Of a stretch of DNA of 13,969 bases, positions 1 to 6,594 are shown piece after piece. The DNA is taken from contig CAZNUK010000058.1 of NCBI GenBank assembly GCA_964576255.1, positions 1-13,969 of the forward strand, in the 5' to 3' direction. The DNA comes from Eshraghiella sp964576255 (lineage in GTDB: Bacteria; Bacillota; Clostridia; Lachnospirales; Lachnospiraceae). Position 1 is the first letter of the stretch. Each line of letters starts with the position of its first letter. The notes below the pieces were generated by a model. That model saw nothing but the letters and a program-made list of their open reading frames with translations, was not told the DNA's origin and searched no databases. The position numbers and the translations under genes are program-made.

Positions 1-52
1 ACCCACGTATCTAGCTTGGAAGGCTAGTGTTCTACCATTGAACTACACCCGC
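1..52 (-). tRNA. tRNA-Gly (anticodon UCC), 3' part outside the window
   Basis: Read on the minus strand, this begins GCGGGTGTAGTTCAATGG, a typical glycine tRNA acceptor arm and D-arm. It continues with a five-pair anticodon stem (CTAGC/GCTAG) enclosing the seven-base loop CTTCCAA, so the anticodon is UCC. Only the acceptor 5' strand, D arm, anticodon arm and the start of the variable region are present. The T arm and 3' end run off the left edge. A promoter-like sequence lies just upstream (74-102), so the tRNA probably has its own transcription even though it sits directly behind the acyl-chain operon. Confidence 0.93.
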
Positions 53-73
53 GTAAATCTTTCGACTTAGAGT

Positions 74-102
74 ATAATACCATAAGTTAAAAGATTTTAC
101 AA
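74..102 (-). promoter_or_regulatory. Probable promoter of the tRNA-Gly gene
   Basis: On the minus strand a -35-like TTGTAA (97-102) is followed after exactly 17 bases by a -10-like TATTAT (74-79). This places a start about 15 bases before the tRNA 5' end. It lies wholly in the 57-nt gap between the carboxyltransferase stop codon and the tRNA. I see no convincing terminator hairpin in the gap, so read-through from the upstream operon is also possible. Confidence 0.5.
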
Positions 103-109
103 GTATTTT

Positions 110-1651
110 TTATAACGGAATATTTCCATGTTTTTTAGGAACTCTATTCACAGATTTCTGGGCAAGCATATGGAAAGCATTAAGCACTCTGTCCTTAGTC
201 TCATCAGGACGGATAACCTCGTCCACATAACCACGTTCCGCTGCAATATATGGGTTCATAAATTTATTTTCATATTCCTCTATAGCAGTTTTTCTTGCTT
301 CCTCAGGGTTCTCTGAAGCCTCAATCTTCTTATTAGCGATAATGTTCACGGCACCCTCTGCACCCATTACGGCAATCTGTGCAATTGGCCATGCAAATAC
401 AAAATCCGCACCAAGCCCCTTACAATCCATTCCAATATATGCGCCACCAAAGGCCTTTCTAAGAATAACCGTAACCATAGGCACGGTAGCCTCGCTGTAT
501 GCATACAAAAGCTTTGCACCATGACGGATAATTCCGCTGGTCTCCTGTCCCTTACCAGGGAGGAACGCAGGAACGTCAACAAGGGTAAGAATAGGCACAT
601 TGAAGGAATCACATAATCTGATGAATCTTCCCGCTTTATCACCTGAATTAAAATCCAGAGAACCTGCAAGAAAATCCGGCTGGTTGGCGATAACACCAAC
701 AGTCTCGCCTTCCATTCTCATAAAGCCTACCACAATATTTTTGGCAAAGCCTTCCTGAACCTCCATAAAGGAATCCTTATCACAAAGCTCTTCAATTACC
801 TCATGCATATCATAAGAAGCCTTCATGTTAGGGGATACAATATCTCTAAGTCTCTTGTGGTAATATTTTTTAACTGCTTCAACCACCGGAGGCTTCTCTG
901 TATAATTTTCAGGAAGATAAGATAAAAGTCTTCTAACTCCGAGAAGACAAGTCTTATCATCTTCATACACAAAATGAGCCACTCCGCTTTGGTTCATATG
1001 CACCTCGGCGCCGCCAAGCTCCTCGGTTGTAACCACTTCACCTGTTACCTCTTTAATAACCTTAGGTCCGGTAATATACATCTGTCCGTTTTCTTTGGTC
1101 ATAAAGATAAAATCACATAATGCCGGAGAGTAACATGCACCACCGGCACATGGTCCCATGATAACTGCAATCTGAGGAGCTACGCCGGACATATTGGTAT
1201 GTCTTTTGAACATTTTAGCATATCCATTAAGACTGTCGATGCCTTCCTCGATTCTTGCTCCACCACTATCGTTAATCTCTACAAATGGAGCCTTTGCAGC
1301 CATTGCCATATCCATAACATTACAAATCTTCATTGCGTGGTATTCACCAAGAGCACCACCACCCACGGTAAAATCCTGTGAAGATGCAAAAACAACTCTT
1401 CCATTAACTCTGCCATATCCGGTAACAACACCATCCCCTGGTATTTTCTTTTTGTCCATACCAAAATCAGTGGCTCTGGAGGTCATAAGATTATTAACCT
1501 CGACAAATGTACCTTCATCAAAAAGAATTGCAAGTCTTTCTCTGGCAGTTAATTTGCCTCTTTCGTGCTGTTTATCTATTCTCGCCTGACCACCGCCATT
1601 AATAGCTTTGGCACGACGCTCTTCCAATTCATTTAATTTAATATCCCACAT
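110..1651 (-). CDS. Acyl-CoA carboxylase, carboxyltransferase (beta) subunit of the PccB/MmdA type
   Basis: 513 residues, the usual full length for biotin-dependent carboxyltransferases that join both crotonase-like halves in one chain. This family moves a carboxyl group from carboxy-biotin to acetyl-, propionyl- or a related acyl-CoA (or the reverse in decarboxylases). Visible family motifs are DSGGARI (128-134), GPCAGGACYSPALCDF (166-181), TGPKVIKEVTGE (194-205), DVPAFLPG (359-366), KAFGGAYIGM (399-408), AQIAVMGAEGAVNI (424-437) and the C-terminal PYIAAERGYVDEVIRP. It is the last gene of the operon, 11 nt after fabD, and its ribosome site overlaps the fabD stop. In this setting it most likely supplies malonyl-CoA, or a branched extender, to FabD. 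Oddly, no biotin carboxylase or biotin carrier gene accompanies it, so it must borrow them from elsewhere. Acyl substrate cannot be read from the motifs seen; the family is secure. Confidence 0.9.
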   Translation of the reverse strand: MWDIKLNELEERRAKAINGGGQARIDKQHERGKLTARERLAILFDEGTFVEVNNLMTSRATDFGMDKKKIPGDGVVTGYGRVNGRVVFASSQDFTVGGGALGEYHAMKICNVMDMAMAAKAPFVEINDSGGARIEEGIDSLNGYAKMFKRHTNMSGVAPQIAVIMGPCAGGACYSPALCDFIFMTKENGQMYITGPKVIKEVTGEVVTTEELGGAEVHMNQSGVAHFVYEDDKTCLLGVRRLLSYLPENYTEKPPVVEAVKKYYHKRLRDIVSPNMKASYDMHEVIEELCDKDSFMEVQEGFAKNIVVGFMRMEGETVGVIANQPDFLAGSLDFNSGDKAGRFIRLCDSFNVPILTLVDVPAFLPGKGQETSGIIRHGAKLLYAYSEATVPMVTVILRKAFGGAYIGMDCKGLGADFVFAWPIAQIAVMGAEGAVNIIANKKIEASENPEEARKTAIEEYENKFMNPYIAAERGYVDEVIRPDETKDRVLNAFHMLAQKSVNRVPKKHGNIPL

Positions 1652-1662
1652 GCGATACCTTC

Positions 1663-2586
1663 CTATCCCAGTGCGTTTAAATCTTCCACTGTGTTAATGG
1701 TTATTACCTTCTTACTTCTGTCAATTCTCTTCATAAATCCCTGAAGTGTTTTACCAGGTCCGATTTCATAGAATGTATCTACTCCATCCTCAAGCATCTT
1801 CATCATAGTCTGCTCCCACTTAACAGGAGAATATACCTGACGGGCAAGAGAATCCTTAATATCAGCTTTATCCATGATAACCTTAACATCTGCATTATTA
1901 ATATAAGGAATTTCAGGATTAGCAAACTCCACATTCTCAAGCTCTATAGAAAGCTTATCGCCGGCACCCCTTAACATTGGAGAATGGAATGGTCCACTAA
2001 CATTAAGAATTGATACCATCTTGGCTCCTGCTTCTTTAAGAGGCTCTACTGCTGCGTTAACAGATTCAGTATATCCGGAAATAACAATCTGTCCAGGACA
2101 GTTATAGTTAGCGGGTGACACAACCTTGCCACTTTCTGCTGTAATCTTATCACACACCTCATTAATCTTGTCTGCATCAAGGGAAATAACAGCTGCCATG
2201 GTTCCCTTGCCAGCCGGAACTTCATTTTCCATATAAAGTCCACGCTTTCTAACAAGCTTCATTGCATCCTTGTAATCAATTGCCTTACTGGCAACAAGCG
2301 CAGCATACTCACCAAGACTAAGTCCTGCTGTAATATCTGCTTTAATTCCTTTTAACTCAACAGCCTTTAAAATACAGATTTCTGCCGCAAGCATAGCTGC
2401 CTGAGTATATTCTGTTTTGTTAATAAGCTCATTCTCGTCAAAAAGAATATGCTTTAAGTCAAAATCCATAAGCTCGCATGCTTCATCAATTATTTCCTTA
2501 CACTCAGGATATGTATCATAAAAATCCTTTGCCATTCCTACATACTGAGCACCCTGACCCGGAAAAATAAATGCTGTTTTACTCAT
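1663..2586 (-). CDS. fabD: Malonyl-CoA:ACP transacylase (FabD)
   Basis: 307 residues, normal for FabD, which transfers malonyl groups from CoA to the phosphopantetheine arm of an acyl carrier protein in the cytoplasm. It shows FPGQGAQ (8-14), the nucleophile elbow GLSLGEYAA with Ser90, a conserved LVRKRG with Arg115, and the catalytic His201 in SGPFHSPM. The His that normally precedes the nucleophilic Ser (GHSxG) is Leu here. Phe immediately before His201 fits malonyl rather than methylmalonyl use by analogy with PKS acyltransferases (HAFH against YASH), which is inference. A good AAAGAGG site precedes the ATG. The gene sits 13 nt after fabZ and 11 nt before the carboxyltransferase, linking extender making to extender loading. 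Confidence 0.93.
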   Translation of the reverse strand: MSKTAFIFPGQGAQYVGMAKDFYDTYPECKEIIDEACELMDFDLKHILFDENELINKTEYTQAAMLAAEICILKAVELKGIKADITAGLSLGEYAALVASKAIDYKDAMKLVRKRGLYMENEVPAGKGTMAAVISLDADKINEVCDKITAESGKVVSPANYNCPGQIVISGYTESVNAAVEPLKEAGAKMVSILNVSGPFHSPMLRGAGDKLSIELENVEFANPEIPYINNADVKVIMDKADIKDSLARQVYSPVKWEQTMMKMLEDGVDTFYEIGPGKTLQGFMKRIDRSKKVITINTVEDLNALG

Positions 2587-2599
2587 TCTAAACCTCTTT

Positions 2600-3046
2600 C
2601 TATTCTGCGTAAATTGATTCCTTATCCACTGCTGTGAACATTAATTCACCCTTAGCTCTCACCTTATCATTAACAGATACGGTAACTGCAAAAGAGTATA
2701 AGCCTGAAGCTCCCATAGTCTTCTTACAATCAATAATCATTGTATCACCCGGAATAATAGGCTTAACAAATTTGAACTCCTTAACCTTAAGAAGTACATA
2801 AATTGTGCTTTCATCTGTTCCATCTGCTTCAATGGCAAGAGAGCAGGACTGGGCTGCTGCCTCTGTCACAAGAACTCCCGGCATAATTGGAGCATCTGGA
2901 AAATGGCCTACAAAATATGGCTCATTAACAGATACATTCTTGAGAGTCTTAACTGACTCTCCCGGTACTAATTCAAGCACCTTTTCCACCATCTGAAAAG
3001 GTGGTCTTTGTTTGATTCTTTTGTTAATTTCGATAATATTCATCAT
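2600..3046 (-). CDS. fabZ: 3-hydroxyacyl-ACP dehydratase, FabZ family
   Basis: 148 residues, the normal size of a single hotdog-fold FabZ, which dehydrates 3-hydroxyacyl-ACP to trans-2-enoyl-ACP. The catalytic pair is visible: His48 in VGHFPD and Glu62 in GVLVTEAAAQ, with the same 14-residue spacing as His54/Glu68 of the E. coli enzyme. The N-terminal RPPFQMVEKV matches the family's YPFLLVDRV-type opening. The gene starts with tandem ATGs, and the first overlaps the fabG stop as TAATG, so translation is probably coupled. A GGAGG lies 12 nt upstream inside the end of fabG. No enoyl reductase is encoded here, so its enoyl product may persist as a double bond (inference). Confidence 0.92.
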   Translation of the reverse strand: MMNIIEINKRIKQRPPFQMVEKVLELVPGESVKTLKNVSVNEPYFVGHFPDAPIMPGVLVTEAAAQSCSLAIEADGTDESTIYVLLKVKEFKFVKPIIPGDTMIIDCKKTMGASGLYSFAVTVSVNDKVRAKGELMFTAVDKESIYAE

Positions 3047-3780
3047 TATAAGCTAAGGCCTCCATCCATAACGATTACCTGGCCGGTAATATAAGAGCTT
3101 GCGTCACCACAAAGCATTGCTACTGTCTCTGCAATTTCTTCAACCTTACCAAGTCTTCCCATAGGAATATTCTTAAGGTAATCCTGCATCTTCTCTTCAG
3201 GAATTGCATCAATCATCTCCGTCTCAATAAAGCCGGGAGCAACTGCATTAACCAAAATTCCGTAAGGAGCCAATTCCTTAGCAAGTGTTGCTGTCATAGA
3301 GTTAACGGCACCCTTAGTAGCACTGTAAACTGACTGTCCTGCAAGAGCAAGCTTAGAGCTTACAGAAGACACATTAACGATTCTTCCGCTTTTCTGCTTG
3401 AACATCTTAAGAGCAGCCTGCTGGCAACAATAGAAATATCCCTTAACATTAATGTCAAAGCTTCTGTCTAAGGAGTCTGTGTTAAGCATTAAAAGATAAG
3501 CATCATCAAGAACGCCTGCATTATTAACTAACACATCAATATGTCCGAAGTGCTTATATGCTTCTCTGAACATTCCTGCAACTTCTTTTTGGTTACCCAT
3601 ATTGGCTTTAATTGCGATGGCGTCACAACCCATATCTTTAATTGCATTAACTACTTTCATTGCCTCTTCTTCATTGCTGTTGTAGTTAACCACTACATCC
3701 ATACCTTCTTTGGCAAGTCTTAAAGCACAAGCCTTACCAATTCCTCTTGAGGAGCCTGTTACGATTGCTACTTTACTCAT
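3046..3780 (-). CDS. fabG: 3-oxoacyl-ACP reductase (FabG, short-chain dehydrogenase)
   Basis: 244 residues, standard FabG length. The family reduces 3-ketoacyl-ACP to 3-hydroxyacyl-ACP with NADPH. The Rossmann motif TGSSRGIGKA (8-17) and VNNAGV (85-90) are present. The catalytic tetrad is Asn111, Ser139, Tyr152 and Lys156 (YSATK). The C-terminal ITGQVIVMDGG is typical. The gene begins 5 nt after the ketosynthase fusion, with a GGAAGG-type ribosome site, and its stop codon overlaps the fabZ start by one base. Its position between the ketosynthase and the dehydratase makes it the beta-keto-processing reductase of this system rather than an unrelated dehydrogenase. Confidence 0.95.
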   Translation of the reverse strand: MSKVAIVTGSSRGIGKACALRLAKEGMDVVVNYNSNEEEAMKVVNAIKDMGCDAIAIKANMGNQKEVAGMFREAYKHFGHIDVLVNNAGVLDDAYLLMLNTDSLDRSFDINVKGYFYCCQQAALKMFKQKSGRIVNVSSVSSKLALAGQSVYSATKGAVNSMTATLAKELAPYGILVNAVAPGFIETEMIDAIPEEKMQDYLKNIPMGRLGKVEEIAETVAMLCGDASSYITGQVIVMDGGLSL

Positions 3781-3785
3781 AATAT

Positions 3786-6200
3786 TTATCCTTCCTTCTT
3801 AATTACAACTGCTGTATATGAACCACCTGCTGCATAGCTTGTAGCAAGTATGTACTTGTAGTTTGAAGTATTTACTGTAATTTCCTCTGCTGTCTTACCG
3901 TTAAACTTATATGCCGGCTGTTCACTTGGAAGTTCGCCTGCAAGAATGAGTGATGCATGCATTACCTGTAAGGTTGCAGCTGCTGCCCTTGCCTCACCTA
4001 CAAGATTCTTAACACTAAGAACAGGCTTAACATCAGCACCGAATACTCTCTCGTAACTTTCCATTTCAATAGTATCAGCAGTTGTGTTACCATTACCAAA
4101 ACCTACGATTGCATCAATATCACTTAACGCAATCCCTGCACTTTCACATGCATACTTAATAGCCTTATCAAGAGCTTCACCGGAACCCTTAAGAGTTCCA
4201 ACGCTAACTGACTCATGAGTCATTCCGTATCCTGCGATTTCAGCATATACCTTAGCTCCTCTTTCTTTTGCGGAAGCTTCACTTTCAAGCATTACAGAGG
4301 TACTACCTTCACCAAGGATATATCCTCTTCCAGAAAGCTTATAAGGGTTAGCTACAGTCTCATCAGTTGTATAACCAAGTCTGTCATAGATAATTCTTGT
4401 TGCATCTGTATTTTCATCAACACCGCAAGCCATCATCATCTTATGGTCACCATCACGAACTACGTTATATGCATAACATACACTCTGAAGTCCCGCCTGA
4501 CATCCGTTAGTAAGTGTTACATTAGTACCCTTAACACCAGAGTTAATTGAAAGATATCCACCTGCTGCATTATATACAGTATTAGGGAATACAAAAGCGC
4601 TTCCTGCATTGGTTCCATTTTTGATTAAACCTTCATGGAAGTTAATAATATCTGTTCCAGGACCATCTGCTGTACCGATAATCATACCGATATCTGTTTC
4701 ATTATCAGTTGTTACTGTTACTCCTGCACTCTTAAGACATGAGCGTCCTGATACAACCTGCATCTGACTTAATTTGTCGAGCTTACGATAGAATGAAAGC
4801 TTAATCTCATGCTCTTTATAATCATCTCCAGAAACCTCTGCACGAAGATTTCCGTTATCAGCTGTAGTCTTTCCTGCCTTAGTAGCTTCAATATAAGCAT
4901 CAACACTATTACCAACAGGGGATACAAGTCCCATACCTGTTACTAATACACGGTTGTTCTCTAAAGGCTTAATATCCTTAGCTTCCTTAGAGAAAATAAC
5001 ACTGGCATTGTTACCACCAAAAGCAAAGTTATTGGTCATAACATATTTAAGTTCTTTTTCTTTCTTAACATTAGGCATAAAGTCAAGCTTTCCAGCTTTT
5101 TCCTTAAGTGCCTCCATATCCTCATCTGTATATCCGATTGTTGGAGGAATTGTATTGGTTGTTAAAGCCTTAACTGAGTAAATAGCCTCAACAGCTCCGG
5201 CAGCACCCAGACAATGTCCAACCATTGACTTTGTTGAGCTTACACATGTATCCTCATTCTCTCCAAAGATTGTCTGCATTGCCTGCATCTCTGTTGAATC
5301 GTTAAGAGGAGTTCCTGTTGCATGACCATTAATATATTCAATTTCTGATGCTTCCATATCTGATTTCTTAAGAGCCCACTTCATTGCATTCATCTGACCT
5401 TCACTATCAGGTCTTGGTGCAGTAATGTGATGAGCATCTGAGCTGATACCACCACCAAGAACATCACAATAAATCTTAGCACCTCTTTTAACTGCATGCT
5501 CATATGACTCTACAATAAGAGCTCCTGCACCTTCTCCAAGTGTGATACCTTTACTCTTGTTATAAGGTGAACATGGCTCATCATCAATTGCATGTAATGC
5601 TATAAATCCACCGAATGCAAGGGATGAGAAAGTATCTGTTCCACCACAGATAAATACATCACCAACGCCTGCTCTAATTAAGTCACTTGCATATTCAATA
5701 CTGATTGTACTAGCTGCACAAGCATTACCAACGTTAGTAACAACACCCTTAGCTCCTGCAACCTTAGCAACGTGGTTAGCAATAACTCCGATTGGCATCT
5801 TAATAATATCTTCTGTTAATGCACTATCAGGATTTTCCTCATAAGCAGTGAAGAATTTCTCAATGCTGTTAGCTCCACCAACGCAGCTTCCGATGATAAC
5901 ACCAACTCTGTCTGCATCTTCTTTTGACATATCTATTTTAGAATCGCTAAGTGCTTCCTTAACTGCCTTTACGCATAAAAGAGAAACTCTGTCCATCTTA
6001 TCTGCATCTTCTCCGGCGTCAACTTCAAAATGCTCTGAAGCCTCAGCTCCCATATGAGCATAGCACTCTGCTGTATTAACCGATCTAACTTCTTTTATTC
6101 CACACACACCGTTAATACAGTTATTCCAGCTTTCATCAACTGTATCACCGATTGCATTAATCATACCAAGTCCCGTAATTACAACTCTTTTTTCTGACAT
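3786..6200 (-). CDS. Fused ketosynthase and chain-length-factor-like protein (KS-CLF)
   Basis: 804 residues, about twice a normal FabF: two complete thiolase-fold ketosynthase domains in one chain (about 1-405 and 416-804). Domain 1 keeps the whole condensing machinery: Cys161 (NACAAST), His293 (NGHATGTPLND), Lys324 (SSTKSMVG) and His329 (VGHCLGAAG). It should therefore perform decarboxylative condensation of malonyl-ACP onto an acyl chain. Domain 2 keeps Cys567 (NGCQAG) and Lys731, but the two active-site histidines align with Phe701 (GFGNGNTTAD) and Glu736 (VGEARAAA), so it should not condense. This active/inactive pairing mirrors the KSalpha-KSbeta (chain-length factor) heterodimers of type II PKS. 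Classical CLFs replace Cys with Gln, whereas here Cys remains. It starts 88 nt after ACP1 with an AAGAGG site. Fold and domain assignment are secure; the CLF role is inferred. Confidence 0.9.
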   Translation of the reverse strand: MSEKRVVITGLGMINAIGDTVDESWNNCINGVCGIKEVRSVNTAECYAHMGAEASEHFEVDAGEDADKMDRVSLLCVKAVKEALSDSKIDMSKEDADRVGVIIGSCVGGANSIEKFFTAYEENPDSALTEDIIKMPIGVIANHVAKVAGAKGVVTNVGNACAASTISIEYASDLIRAGVGDVFICGGTDTFSSLAFGGFIALHAIDDEPCSPYNKSKGITLGEGAGALIVESYEHAVKRGAKIYCDVLGGGISSDAHHITAPRPDSEGQMNAMKWALKKSDMEASEIEYINGHATGTPLNDSTEMQAMQTIFGENEDTCVSSTKSMVGHCLGAAGAVEAIYSVKALTTNTIPPTIGYTDEDMEALKEKAGKLDFMPNVKKEKELKYVMTNNFAFGGNNASVIFSKEAKDIKPLENNRVLVTGMGLVSPVGNSVDAYIEATKAGKTTADNGNLRAEVSGDDYKEHEIKLSFYRKLDKLSQMQVVSGRSCLKSAGVTVTTDNETDIGMIIGTADGPGTDIINFHEGLIKNGTNAGSAFVFPNTVYNAAGGYLSINSGVKGTNVTLTNGCQAGLQSVCYAYNVVRDGDHKMMMACGVDENTDATRIIYDRLGYTTDETVANPYKLSGRGYILGEGSTSVMLESEASAKERGAKVYAEIAGYGMTHESVSVGTLKGSGEALDKAIKYACESAGIALSDIDAIVGFGNGNTTADTIEMESYERVFGADVKPVLSVKNLVGEARAAAATLQVMHASLILAGELPSEQPAYKFNGKTAEEITVNTSNYKYILATSYAAGGSYTAVVIKKEG

Positions 6201-6220
6201 TTCTATTTACCTCTTATCCT

Positions 6221-6253
6221 AATGCCGTATAGGGGCGTTAAAGCCCCGGCATT
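6221..6253 (-). other. GC-rich stem-loop between ACP1 and KS-CLF genes
   Basis: The 88-nt gap between the ACP1 stop and the KS-CLF start holds a strong inverted repeat. On the minus strand AATGCC-GGGGC pairs with GCCCC and GGCATT around the loop TTTAAC, giving about 11 base pairs with a 5-nt bulge (TATAC) on the 3' side. No T-run follows, so it is not a standard intrinsic terminator. It ends about ten bases before the KS-CLF ribosome site. A second, weaker repeat (CTAATC at 6262-6267 with GATTAG at 6287-6292) overlaps the ACP1 stop. Likely roles are RNA processing, 3'-end protection of the ACP part of the message or partial attenuation; all are inference. Confidence 0.6.
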
Positions 6254-6288
6254 GTTAAATTCTAATCCTTAGAGCAAGGAAGCCTAGA

Positions 6289-6543
6289 TTAGGCCTCCAT
6301 ATGCTCCATAACATACTTGCTAAGTGCTTCAATGTTGTAGAAGTTTTCCTTAGCAACACCAGTCATCTGTACACCAAATTCCTGATCAATTCCAGCAATA
6401 ATCTCAAGGGAGTCGATTGAATCAAGTCCGATTCCATCTCCGAAAAGTTCGATTTCATAATCAAGCTCTTCAGCAGGAATTCTTAAGTTCTCTACGAGAA
6501 TTCCTTTAATCTTTTCTGCGATTTCTGTCTGCTTTGCGTCCAT
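6289..6543 (-). CDS. Acyl carrier protein 1
   Basis: 84 residues, acidic, four-helix acyl carrier protein size. The phosphopantetheine attachment serine is Ser42 in IGLDSIDSLEI, a close match to the family's DSL motif with Ile in place of Leu. The following DQEFGVQM and the C-terminal IEALSKYV are typical helix III and IV sequences. It would carry growing chains for the adjacent ketosynthase, reductase and dehydratase. An excellent AAAGGAG ribosome site sits 9 nt before the ATG. It lies 51 nt after the ligase-like gene and 88 nt before KS-CLF, the widest spacings in the operon, which may let it be expressed at a different level. Its loop sequence differs clearly from the second carrier protein (9590-9823), suggesting separate partners. 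Confidence 0.95.
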   Translation of the reverse strand: MDAKQTEIAEKIKGILVENLRIPAEELDYEIELFGDGIGLDSIDSLEIIAGIDQEFGVQMTGVAKENFYNIEALSKYVMEHMEA

Positions 6544-6594
6544 TCTAATATTCTCCTTTTTAAAATATGTATATAGAACAGCCTTAAACTGTTG

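Noticed and set aside
342..4550. Many plus-strand open frames of 60-130 codons across the operon (for example 1194-1589 and 4215-4550)
   Set aside because: They lie wholly opposite long, well-recognised minus-strand genes, lack ribosome sites and family motifs, and have low-complexity composition typical of antisense shadows.
6221..6253. Intrinsic terminator between ACP1 and KS-CLF
   Set aside because: The stem is strong but is followed by AGGATAAGAGG rather than a T-run, so it is kept as a stem-loop of unknown function.
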